Positions 17,612 through 26,207 of a stretch of DNA of 33,329 bases are shown in pieces (within the stretch, counting starts at the first letter, position 1; each line of letters starts with the position of its first letter). The translations under genes were made by a program, and so were the position numbers. The notes under the pieces are model-generated. The model did not search any database, was not told the DNA's origin, and was given only the letters and a program-made list of their open reading frames with translations. The stretch is from Klebsiella pneumoniae (lineage in GTDB: Bacteria; Myxococcota_A; UBA796; SXON01). The stretch covers positions 1 through 33,329 of the forward strand of contig CAMBIK010000013.1 in the NCBI GenBank assembly GCA_945867435.1, written 5' to 3'.

Positions 17612-20600
17612 TCCGCCCACCCGAACGGGGATGGACCTGGCGCCGGGACTCACAAGGGCGCGCTGAGCAGGTGATCCACCACGGCCACGCTGGCCGGATC
17701 GAAGTCCTGGGCCCCGCTGGGGGCGCGTTGCCGTGGGCAGCCTTCCTGGCCGCCGCACGCAGCGCCGCGGAGGCCGGGGCTCCTTCCGGCTCCACGGTTC
17801 GCATCGGGGCCGAGGATCACCGCGCCTGGAAGACCCCCGCCGGTCGCCCCCCGTTGTCTGGCGCCCCCATTCGTCGAGTTTTGTTCTTCGAATCCCTGAT
17901 GAACGCCGAAATGCCCCACAACGACGGGGAGCTGAGCCAGGGCGTATTGCACATGGTTTCGGCCCTGCGCGGGATGCCGGTGGAGGTGGTGCTCGCCAAC
18001 GTAAAGATGGCGATCGTCGGCGTAGACCGACCGGTAGAGGGCCTCGATAGTCTGGAGGCTGCGCTCGCCGGACCCCCGATCGAACTTGTTTGCATCACGT
18101 TGCTTGAAGGGTACTGGGAAGGCGTGATCTCGCTCGTCCGGGCGGTGCGGGAGCTGGGATGTCGCGCGCACATTGCGGTCGGTGGCGTCATGCCTTCGCT
18201 GGCGCCCGATGCGGTTGCGGCCCACCTGCCCGATGTGACCTTCGTGTGCCGGGGAGCGGGCGAGGTTTTCCTCCCGAAGCTCGCGGCGATTCTGGGCGAG
18301 GGTGCGAACATCGATACCCCACTGTCGGAGGCGCAGGTGGGGGCCCTTTTGCCTCTGGATGGCCTGTACGTTCGCGATGCCGCGGGGAACAGGTTGATCG
18401 CGGCGAACACCGCAGCCGTCGTGGAAGTGGCGGATCTTGACGCCACGCCGCTCGACCTGCGCTTCCTCCAGGCTCGCCACTTCGCCACCGGGGTGGAGAT
18501 CGCCTCGTCGCGCGGGTGCATCCACCGATGCGTCTTCTGTTCCATCCTTGGCCGCGAGCGCTACCAGGCGCGGTCGGCCCCAGGGATCCTGGCGTTGCTC
18601 GAAGCCTATGACGCCCGACTTCACGAGGTGTTCGGGGCGGATGTGCCCCGCACCGCCCGCCGGGTTCACTTTTCCGACGACGACTTTGCGTGTGACCGAG
18701 ACCGGGCACGCGATGTTTTCCGAGGCATTCCGCACACGCCCTTTCGGCTTGCGTCGGTCCAGGTGTCCATCGCAGACCTGTGCCTGAAGGAACAAGGCAC
18801 CCCCCTCCCCTCCCCCGACGCCGAGCTACTCAACAGCATCCGGCCCGAGTGCTTCGACGACGCCAGCCGGCCCATTGCCACCGCAGACTTCATCGCGGAC
18901 CACCGTTCTCGGCGTTGGTCAAGCTACCTTCAGGTTGGCGTGGAGAGCTTTTCCGATACGGAGCTGGTGCGCCTTGGCAAGGGCTACCGTCGTGAGCACG
19001 TCCGTGCGATCGTGGCGGATCTGGCCCGCCGCGAGCTTCACCACGACGCCTACTTCATTCTGTGCAATCGCCAGACTACGTTTGCCGATCTCATCGAGGT
19101 GCTCGACGAGGTAGTGCGACAAAAAACGCTTCACCCTCGATTCTTCCACATCCGCTTCCCGGTCGTGCCCCGTCTGGTCAGCTACGCCACCAGCGCAAGC
19201 TGGCGGAGACTTGTGCGTCAGGGCGATAATGAGGCATTTTCGCTCCGCGATACGCTTACCCAACCAGAATATCCAGACTACGATTATCCGCTGGTGGATC
19301 ACGATGTGCCGCGGGATACCCACGTTCGCGACTTCGTGGATGCATCCCTGTTCACAGACGACGACCTCTACGCCGGCACCTACACGCGGTTGCGGGAACG
19401 CCTGGTGGCGCGATGGGCCGCGACCCCCGATCCCGATACGGAGTTTGCCGCTCGCATGGTAGATGATCGTCCGCGAAGGCGCCTGTTCGAGCTGCTTGAT
19501 TTGGCGCGGCGAGCGGGGCACCGGGAAGGCTGGGGACCGCCGGAAGGCGAACCCGCCCCCCATCCGGCTCGTCTCCAAGCCACGCCCGCCATGCGCGATG
19601 CGGTGACCGGACAGGCGGACCGGCTTCGCGATCTGTGTGACACCCGCTTTGGGCCCACGAAGGGGTGGCTGCCCGCCTTTCAGCGGTACGCGATGGGCGG
19701 CACCACGCGGCTCGTGGTCATTCCCACGTGGCAATGCGAGCTCCGCTGCAACTACTGCTACATCCCGAAACAGGATGGCAGAGTAATGACGGCGGCCACC
19801 ATGAACCGGGCGATTGACCTGCTCTGTTCCAGCGAACGCCGCGACCTCACGCTCCAGTTCTTCGGCGGCGAGGCGCTGATGGAATGGGGTCTGGTGCAAC
19901 ACGCCATCGAGGCGGGCGCCAAACGTGCGACCCAACACGGAAAGCACCTGGATTTCGTGCTCTCCAGCAACGGGTGGACCCTCGACGAGGCCAAGCTCGA
20001 TTGGCTACGCGACCGTTCGGTGCGCCTGGAGCTGTCCATGGATGGCGACCCGGAAACCCAGCGTCGGTTCCGACCGGCCGCCAAGGCCGGGCAGGACTCC
20101 TATGAGAACGGGATCGGTCCAAGGGTGGCCGCCATCGTGGCGTCTGGGATTCCGTATGACGTGATCATGGTCGTACACCCGGAGCTGGTCGGGCGGCTCG
20201 CCCACAACTACCAACACATCGCAGAGCTTGGCTTTCAACGGGTGCAGATCAACTTCGCCCTCGGCAAGACCTGGTCGTCCGAGCAGCGCAAGCGGCTGGC
20301 GGAAGAGCTGTTCTCACTCTCGAACTTCCTTATGGCGCGTCCCGACATCACGCTGGTCAACGCCGAGAACACACCGATGCCCATGCGTCTCAACGCGGAG
20401 ATCACCGTGGATTGGGACGGCACGGTGTACGGTGGAAACGCATTTCTCCATGAAACCGAGCACAAAGACCGTTTCCGCCGGGGCCACCTCGACGACCTCG
20501 GCAACTTCGACCGCTATTGGATGGATGCCCCGAGCAACGCCGAGCTGGTCGATTGGAGCTACGGCAAGGTCGTCACCGCGAACAACCTCGCCGTAGGTGC

Positions 20601-20652
20601 CGTGATGACCGACTTCTTGAAGTGGTGGCGCGCCCACCGGGCCGCCCATTGA
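17608..20652 (+). CDS. Large (about 1014 aa) protein with two radical SAM modules; N-terminal B12-binding-like region
   Basis: GTG start overlaps previous stop (GTGA); first CxxxCxxC in SSRGCIHRCVFCS, second in TWQCELRCNYCYIP followed by LQFFGGEALMEW; N-terminal IAVGGVMPSLAPDAVAAHLPDVTFVCRGAGE resembles the B12-binding-domain arrangement. Confidence 0.85.
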   Translation: MIRPPERGWTWRRDSQGRAEQVIHHGHAGRIEVLGPAGGALPWAAFLAAARSAAEAGAPSGSTVRIGAEDHRAWKTPAGRPPLSGAPIRRVLFFESLMNAEMPHNDGELSQGVLHMVSALRGMPVEVVLANVKMAIVGVDRPVEGLDSLEAALAGPPIELVCITLLEGYWEGVISLVRAVRELGCRAHIAVGGVMPSLAPDAVAAHLPDVTFVCRGAGEVFLPKLAAILGEGANIDTPLSEAQVGALLPLDGLYVRDAAGNRLIAANTAAVVEVADLDATPLDLRFLQARHFATGVEIASSRGCIHRCVFCSILGRERYQARSAPGILALLEAYDARLHEVFGADVPRTARRVHFSDDDFACDRDRARDVFRGIPHTPFRLASVQVSIADLCLKEQGTPLPSPDAELLNSIRPECFDDASRPIATADFIADHRSRRWSSYLQVGVESFSDTELVRLGKGYRREHVRAIVADLARRELHHDAYFILCNRQTTFADLIEVLDEVVRQKTLHPRFFHIRFPVVPRLVSYATSASWRRLVRQGDNEAFSLRDTLTQPEYPDYDYPLVDHDVPRDTHVRDFVDASLFTDDDLYAGTYTRLRERLVARWAATPDPDTEFAARMVDDRPRRRLFELLDLARRAGHREGWGPPEGEPAPHPARLQATPAMRDAVTGQADRLRDLCDTRFGPTKGWLPAFQRYAMGGTTRLVVIPTWQCELRCNYCYIPKQDGRVMTAATMNRAIDLLCSSERRDLTLQFFGGEALMEWGLVQHAIEAGAKRATQHGKHLDFVLSSNGWTLDEAKLDWLRDRSVRLELSMDGDPETQRRFRPAAKAGQDSYENGIGPRVAAIVASGIPYDVIMVVHPELVGRLAHNYQHIAELGFQRVQINFALGKTWSSEQRKRLAEELFSLSNFLMARPDITLVNAENTPMPMRLNAEITVDWDGTVYGGNAFLHETEHKDRFRRGHLDDLGNFDRYWMDAPSNAELVDWSYGKVVTANNLAVGAVMTDFLKWWRAHRAAH

Positions 20653-21251
20653 AGGGCTGGTTCGGCGTTGTCAGCGCCATCTTCGCCAACGCAGGCCCGT
20701 TGCTGGTGTTCTACGCCGTGGACTGGGGTTGGGGCCTGAAGCCGGCCATCGTGGCCTGCGCGGTGTTCGCCATCTCCCAGGTCGCGTGGCGCTTCTGGCG
20801 CAAGGAGCCCCTGACCTTCCTGTTCAAGCTCACCGCAACCACGACGGTGTGCTTGGGCCTGCTCGACATCTTCCTCGCGAATCCTACCTTTTTCAGCTAC
20901 GAAGCCTCGATCACCAATGCGGGGTTCGGGGCTTGGTTTGCGTGGATGATGGTGAAGGGGGCGGGCCCGTTCGTGGACGAAGTGGTCAAGCAGTCGCCTC
21001 AGATTTTGGAAACCGTAGAGGGAGGCCGCGAAGGCGTGGAAGGACTGATGCGGGTGCTGCTGGCGATCGTGGTTGCGTACCATGTGGTCACCGCTGCGGC
21101 GTACCTCTGGATCGCTTCCCGCTACACGGTGGCACAGGCGGTGGGTATCCGAGCCCTCTTCGGGACGGCGTCGCTGATTCCATTCCTCGCGTGCGTGTAT
21201 TTTGGCCTGCACCCGCTGCACGACTGGGCAAAGCGGCGCGACTGGGTCTGA
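20649..21251 (+). CDS. Small polytopic membrane protein (VC0807/septation-protein-A-like)
   Basis: TTG start overlapping the radical SAM stop (TTGA); LKGWFGVVSAIFANAGPLLVFYAVDWGWGLKPAIVACAVFAISQVAWRFWRKEPLTFLFKLTATTTVCLGLLDIFLANPTFF. Confidence 0.65.
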   Translation: MKGWFGVVSAIFANAGPLLVFYAVDWGWGLKPAIVACAVFAISQVAWRFWRKEPLTFLFKLTATTTVCLGLLDIFLANPTFFSYEASITNAGFGAWFAWMMVKGAGPFVDEVVKQSPQILETVEGGREGVEGLMRVLLAIVVAYHVVTAAAYLWIASRYTVAQAVGIRALFGTASLIPFLACVYFGLHPLHDWAKRRDWV

Positions 21252-21257
21252 AGCAGA

Positions 21258-21608
21258 CTGCACGCGGGCGAGAACACGGTCAAGGTCGCCGACGACCCAC
21301 CCTCGATCACGGCGGTCACCCCGATACCCGGTTCGGAGTTCGACCCGCCCGTACCCGTCCAGTTCTGCTTCGCCGTCGCAGACAATTCCGCCGACACCGC
21401 CCTCCGGATCGTGGCTCAATCCGACATAGATGAACACGATGCCTTGGCCATGACCGACGGCGCCTCCGGGTACAGTTGCGGCGGCACTTCCGCCAGAGAC
21501 GATTACCGCTGGTTCTACTGAATGCCCGATGGCACGGCCGATGGCGATGGCTGGACCACCGACTGCGGCGATACCGGCGACGCCGATGCGAGCGTGTACC
21601 CGTTCTGA
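21258..21608 (+). pseudogene. Decayed fragment of a MopE-like/secreted protein, no start codon, internal TGA
   Basis: Single frame reads ...VADDPPSITAVTPIPGSEFDPPVPVQFCFAVADNSADTALRIVAQSDIDEHDALAMTDGASGYSCGGTSARDDYRWFY*MPDGTADGDGWTTDCGDTGDADASVYPF*. Confidence 0.65.
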
Positions 21609-21617
21609 CGCCGAGCG

Positions 21618-21639
21618 GGAGCCATGGTAGGATGGCTCC
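21618..21639. promoter_or_regulatory. Perfect inverted repeat (8-bp arms, 6-nt loop) abutting the start codon of the S8 protease
   Basis: ggagccat-ggtagg-atggctcc immediately before ATG at 21640. Confidence 0.6.
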
Positions 21640-23397
21640 ATGAGCTGCTTCCGACGGCGCGTGGGCATGGGTATGTGCTTGCTGGCCGTTGCGGCGGCTC
21701 CTTTGGAAGCAACCGCGGCCCCGACCCTCGGCACGCCGCCGGGGTGGCGATCATGGACCGCGGCACTTTCCACGGAAGACGACGTGGTCGCCGGTGAGTT
21801 CCTCGTTCACTTCCGTCCGGACCAGGTGCCTGGCTTGCGAGCCAGCGGCGGTCGCTTTCTGGGTGCTTCGCCCTCGCTGGCGGCCCGTCTGGAGCTCGCG
21901 GGCGTGGCCTCGCCCCGACCGCTCATGCGCTCGTCTCCGGCGCGGCTGAACGGTCCCGGCCTGCGACTCGCATCCACGTTTGTGGTGCGCTCTGACCGTT
22001 CGCTCGCGGAGCTACGCGCGACCCTCGAAGACAGCGGTGCCATCGAGTCGATCGAACCCTTGGGGCGGATGCGCGCCCTCGCGCAACCCAACGACACCTG
22101 GTATCCGTTTCAGTGGAACATGATGGCCCTGGACGTGCCCGCCGCGCGGGACCTCGCGGATGCCACGGGCGTCGTGGTTGCGGTTATCGATAGCGGGGTG
22201 ACCCCCGGCGGGGCCGACGGCCTGGTCCACCTGCTTATCGGCTACGATTTCATCGGGGAAGACGACGAAGCCTCCGACGACGACGCAATGGTCTCCGGTC
22301 TCGCGCACGGCACGCATGTCGCTGGCACGATCGCGCAAACCACCGACAACATCGAGGGCGTGGTGGGGATCGCGCCGGGCGCATCGATCCTGCCCGTTCG
22401 GGTCCTGCATTACGACGAGCCCTCGGGGGCAGTGTGGGGAGACACCGGCGATATCGCTAACGGTATCGTGTGGGCCGTGGACCACGGCGCCCACATCATC
22501 AACATGAGCCTGGGTAGCCCCTCACGGTCGGATGCGGTGGCCGACGCCTGCGCCTACGCCTACGAGCACGACGTGCTGGTGATCGCCTCTTCCGGCAACG
22601 ACGGAAACCCTGCGGGCGTCCTCTACCCGGCCGCCCTCCCGACCGTTTTCGCGGTGGGCGCCGTGGGCAGCACGTCGGAAGTCGCGCCCTACTCCAACGG
22701 CGGCCCCGAGGTGGATCTCGTCGCCCCCGGCGGTGAAGCTTCCGAAGACCGGAACGGCGATGGCCACGACGATGGCATCGTGCAGGAGAGCGTCACCGAG
22801 AACGGTTGGCGCTATGTGTTCTCCGAGGGCACTTCCATGGCGGCCCCACATGTGGCCGGGGCAGCGGCCTTGCTTGTAGGTCGGGGGTGGACAAGCCCTC
22901 GCGCCATTGAGGAGGTGTTGATCCACACCGCAACCGACCTCTACGAGGCCGGTCACGACGATGCCTCGGGCTTTGGAGAGCTCAACCTTATGGCGGCGCT
23001 GGCGCTTCCTGTCGGCGAGGATTTGCTCGCCCAAGACGGGCCCGTCACCATCTCCAACGTCTCCGCCGACTACTCGACCGACGGCCGAGCGTGGGTGTCC
23101 TGGATCACGAACGTTGCCACCACGACGGTCGCGACCGGTTCGGATGTGAACGAGACCGACGAGCTTCCGGTCCACCTCCACCGCGTGCTCGTGAAAGGGC
23201 AGCCCGGGTTCGCCACGACCATCTCGGTGGCTTCGGTCTCGGCCGATGGCACCGAAGCGAAACGGGATGTGGATCTTGCGTTCCCGCTCCCCGAAAGCAA
23301 CCCCTTCGCGGGTTGCGCGGCGGGCGGCGGGGCCGCTTTCGTGGGGCTCCTGGGAGCGCAACGCGCCCGGCGGAGGCAGCAGCCCCGGAACGGATAG
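21640..23397 (+). CDS. Subtilisin-like (S8) serine protease with propeptide and MYXO-CTERM-like C-terminus
   Basis: VVVAVIDSGV, GLAHGTHVAGTIA, GTSMAAPHVAGAAALL catalytic motifs; C-terminal GCAAGGGAAFVGLLGAQRARRR. Confidence 0.93.
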   Translation: MSCFRRRVGMGMCLLAVAAAPLEATAAPTLGTPPGWRSWTAALSTEDDVVAGEFLVHFRPDQVPGLRASGGRFLGASPSLAARLELAGVASPRPLMRSSPARLNGPGLRLASTFVVRSDRSLAELRATLEDSGAIESIEPLGRMRALAQPNDTWYPFQWNMMALDVPAARDLADATGVVVAVIDSGVTPGGADGLVHLLIGYDFIGEDDEASDDDAMVSGLAHGTHVAGTIAQTTDNIEGVVGIAPGASILPVRVLHYDEPSGAVWGDTGDIANGIVWAVDHGAHIINMSLGSPSRSDAVADACAYAYEHDVLVIASSGNDGNPAGVLYPAALPTVFAVGAVGSTSEVAPYSNGGPEVDLVAPGGEASEDRNGDGHDDGIVQESVTENGWRYVFSEGTSMAAPHVAGAAALLVGRGWTSPRAIEEVLIHTATDLYEAGHDDASGFGELNLMAALALPVGEDLLAQDGPVTISNVSADYSTDGRAWVSWITNVATTTVATGSDVNETDELPVHLHRVLVKGQPGFATTISVASVSADGTEAKRDVDLAFPLPESNPFAGCAAGGGAAFVGLLGAQRARRRQQPRNG

Positions 23398-23400
23398 ATC

Positions 23401-24225
23401 CTACCAGGTCTCCGTTCTCAGCCGCATCGGCGGCAGTGCCCCGCGCTGGCGACCCACATGCACCGCAACGTGCCCTTCCGCACCCCGATCGCGGAGCACC
23501 GCCATCGCGGATTCGAGAGCATGTTCCTCCGTGTTGTTCTGTTCCGATAGATGCGCGAGCACCAGCGTTTTCAGCCGTGCGGAGAAGCCATCCCCCAACA
23601 GCGAGGCCGCCTGCCGGTTGCTGAGGTGGCCGTGATTCCCCTTGATGCGTTGCTTTAGCCAATAGGGGTAGGGGCCATCGATCAGCATCGCTTCGTCGTG
23701 ATTGAACTCCAGCACCGCGAGGTCGCACCCGGCCAGCTTGTCGGCCACCAGCTTCGTGGGCCGACCCAGATCCGTGATCACTCCAACCGTGACACTGCCC
23801 AGGTGAACCCGCCACGCCACAGGCTCGGGCGTGTCGTGCGGGATGGGAAAGCATTCGGCCCGCAGGTGGTGAACGGCCACGGTATCGCCGGCTTCCACCA
23901 GCTCAATACCTTCCGGAACCGCCGCAGCCGGAAGTGCCCCGGCCGTACCGGCGGTCATGTAGAACGGAACGGGCTTTCCCCGCTTCGCCAGCGCACGCCC
24001 AAGCACGCCCGCAGCGGCAATGTGATCGCTGTGCTCGTGCGTGATGAGCACAGCATCGATGGGCGCATCCCCCAGGCCCATCTCGGCGAGCCGCACCATG
24101 ATCTGCTTCGTGGCAAGTCCGCAATCGATGAGGACGCCCGCGTGCCCATCGCCGACGTAGGTGCAGTTGCCCGCTGAGCCGGACGACAAAACGCACACCT
24201 GAACATCGCGCGCGAAGATGCCCAT
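23401..24225 (-). CDS. Metallo-beta-lactamase fold hydrolase, WalJ/YycJ-like
   Basis: SSGSAGNCTYV, LIDCGLATKQI, LITHEHSDHIAAAGVLGRAL, EFNHDEAMLIDGPYPYWLKQRIKGNHGHLSN, LAHLSEQNN. Confidence 0.9.
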   Translation of the reverse strand: MGIFARDVQVCVLSSGSAGNCTYVGDGHAGVLIDCGLATKQIMVRLAEMGLGDAPIDAVLITHEHSDHIAAAGVLGRALAKRGKPVPFYMTAGTAGALPAAAVPEGIELVEAGDTVAVHHLRAECFPIPHDTPEPVAWRVHLGSVTVGVITDLGRPTKLVADKLAGCDLAVLEFNHDEAMLIDGPYPYWLKQRIKGNHGHLSNRQAASLLGDGFSARLKTLVLAHLSEQNNTEEHALESAMAVLRDRGAEGHVAVHVGRQRGALPPMRLRTETW

Positions 24226-24237
24226 GTGACGAAAACG

Positions 24238-24573
24238 CTACTTCGAAGGCGGGGGCGAGGCAATATCCGGCGGCGGCGCCGAGAAGGAAAGCCCCGGCGG
24301 CAGGCCGGCACCCGGCAAGGAGAACTCAACCGGGAACTCGGGAAGCTTCACGACCTCTGTCGTGGACACGTTGGCCGCCGCCATCCATCCAAAGTCGGTC
24401 CCCTTGCGTACCCGCACGTTTGCGCCGTCGTGGAGAAGCACATCGACCGCATCGCCGCGCACCAGCTTGGCACCGACATGGGCCTTGTCTTGCCAGCGGA
24501 GGAGCTCCGCATCGGCAACAACCCAACCATCTTCGGCAAACGCGAGCGAGGCCAGCCAAGCAAACCACAGCAT
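24238..24573 (-). CDS. Exported SH3-like domain protein
   Basis: Signal-peptide-like MLWFAWLASLAFA; VVADAELLRWQDK...ANVRVRKGTDFGWMAAANV resembles bacterial SH3. Confidence 0.55.
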   Translation of the reverse strand: MLWFAWLASLAFAEDGWVVADAELLRWQDKAHVGAKLVRGDAVDVLLHDGANVRVRKGTDFGWMAAANVSTTEVVKLPEFPVEFSLPGAGLPPGLSFSAPPPDIASPPPSK

Positions 24574-24649
24574 AGGGACTCCGACGGTCCGGCCGCCTAA
24601 CCCGGTTCCGGCCCCGCGTACCTGTGGCGTCGGCTATATCCCCGCCCGG

Positions 24650-25390
24650 ATGTTGGACCTTCTCGCTCGCCTCGGCCACTTTGGCACCTTCGCGGGTCGC
24701 GTGGCGTGGCGCATCGTTACGCCGCCCTGGAATAGCGGGGATTTCTTTCGGCAAACGTGGATCGTGTGCGTTCGCTGCCTCGGCCCCGTCGTGGCAGTGA
24801 CTTTTCCCTTCGGCTTGGTCATCGGGCTGCAAGGCCTCGAGATCTTCGACCTGTTCGGGGCCCAACGCCTGCTCCCCAGCCTCATCTCCGTTGCCGTGCT
24901 TCGCGAGCTTTCCCCCGTGCTGGCCAGCGTCCTCGTCGCGGCCCAGGCGGGAAGCTCCTACGCCGCCGAGCTCGGCAGCATGCGGATCAAGGAGGAGCTG
25001 GACGCCACGGAGATCATGGGGGTGGACAGCCTGCGCTGGCATGTGGCGCCGCGGGTCGCGGCGTTGGTCCTGGCCTGCCCGATCCTCAACACGCTCGGGG
25101 ATGTCGCAGGGCTCGCCGGCGGCTACACCATGTCGGTGCTGATCAAGGGGGAGCCGGGCGGAATTTTCCTCGCCAACCTGTGGAACTTCACGCAGCCCGC
25201 CGACCTGGTCGGGGGCCTGGTGAAGACCTCGGTGTTCGGGCTGATCATCGGAATGATCGCATGCTACCATGGCTTCTTCACGACCGGCGGCGCGGCCGGG
25301 GTGGGGCGCGCGGTCAATGACACCGTGGTTCGTGCCACCCTGACCTTCTTCGGCGCCAATTACATCCTCAGCTCCGCGATGTTCGGATGA
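24650..25390 (+). CDS. mlaE: MlaE-family ABC transporter permease (first copy)
   Basis: LRELSPVLASVLVAAQAGSSYAAELGSMRIKEELDATEIMGVDSLRWHVAPRVAALVLACPILN. Confidence 0.9.
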   Translation: MLDLLARLGHFGTFAGRVAWRIVTPPWNSGDFFRQTWIVCVRCLGPVVAVTFPFGLVIGLQGLEIFDLFGAQRLLPSLISVAVLRELSPVLASVLVAAQAGSSYAAELGSMRIKEELDATEIMGVDSLRWHVAPRVAALVLACPILNTLGDVAGLAGGYTMSVLIKGEPGGIFLANLWNFTQPADLVGGLVKTSVFGLIIGMIACYHGFFTTGGAAGVGRAVNDTVVRATLTFFGANYILSSAMFG

Positions 25391-25392
25391 CA

Positions 25393-25463
25393 TGCCTGTC
25401 CGGTTGGCTCAGGCGAAATCCAAAAAATGAAGGTTACCCTCACCTGAAGCAACCGGATAGGCA
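25393..25463. repeat. Imperfect inverted repeat (23-nt arms) between the two mlaE genes
   Basis: Arms tgcctgtccggttggctcaggcg (25393-25415) and cacctgaagcaaccggataggca (25441-25463); 14 contiguous pairs including one G-U, 25-nt loop. Confidence 0.85.
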
Positions 25464-25469
25464 AGTCGG

Positions 25470-26207
25470 ATGAACGCGCTCGCGTGGACCGGCGGGCTCG
25501 CTTTGTTTATCGCCGACTGGGCGCGGGGCAGCTTGCGCCGACGCCCGCCTCCGGGGGCCAGCCTCGCGGAAGCCTACCGAATCGGGGTCCTGTCGTTACC
25601 CGTGCTCTTGACCATCAGTGTTTTCGTTGGGACCAACCTTGCCCTTCAAGGCTACAAGGCCTTCGCTCCGCTCGGCGGACAGCGGCTTGTGGGCATGTTC
25701 GTGGCGCTGACCGGCGTTCGCGAGCTTGCGCCGCTGATCGCGGCGGCGATGGTCGCGGCCAAGGCCGGCACGGAAATGGCCTCCCAAATCGCCGTGATGC
25801 GCACCCGCGACCAGATCGACGCGCTGGAGGTGATGGCGGTGAACCCCACCTGGTTTTTGGTCACCCCCCGGCTGTTCGGGATTCTGCTGGTCATGCCGGC
25901 GCTGTCGCTCATCGCCGTGATGGTCACCCTCACCTCGTCGTGCCTGGTCTCCGTGTTTCAGCTTGGACTGAACCCCGCCACATTCCTGGAGTTTGCCCGG
26001 AGCTCCATCCACATGCGCGACATTGCGGTGGTCGAAGTGAAGTCGGTCGTGTTCGCGCTCATTATCTGCTTTGTGAGCTGCTATTGCGGCTTCACCTCCA
26101 TCAAAGGTCCTGAGGGCGTCGGCAAGGCGACCAACCTCGCGGTCGTGGTGAGCTGCATCCTCTGCGTCACGTTAAACTACCTTGTTTCACAGGTGCTTTA
26201 TGGGTGA
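25470..26207 (+). CDS. mlaE: MlaE-family ABC transporter permease (second copy)
   Basis: GVRELAPLIAAAMVAAKAGTEMASQIAVMRTRDQIDALEVMAVNPTWFLVTPRLFGILLVMPAL. Confidence 0.92.
   Translation: MNALAWTGGLALFIADWARGSLRRRPPPGASLAEAYRIGVLSLPVLLTISVFVGTNLALQGYKAFAPLGGQRLVGMFVALTGVRELAPLIAAAMVAAKAGTEMASQIAVMRTRDQIDALEVMAVNPTWFLVTPRLFGILLVMPALSLIAVMVTLTSSCLVSVFQLGLNPATFLEFARSSIHMRDIAVVEVKSVVFALIICFVSCYCGFTSIKGPEGVGKATNLAVVVSCILCVTLNYLVSQVLYG

Noticed and set aside
18919-19947. 342-aa minus-strand ORF within the double rSAM gene
   Set aside because: Shadow ORF; both CxxxCxxC motifs and the overlapping starts/stops support the plus strand
10384-22770. Recurring gatggcgatgg oligomer, considered as an uptake-like or regulatory repeat
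   Set aside because: Occurrences fall in-frame on DGDG calcium-loop codons in FG-GAP/MopE/protease genes, so coding constraint explains it
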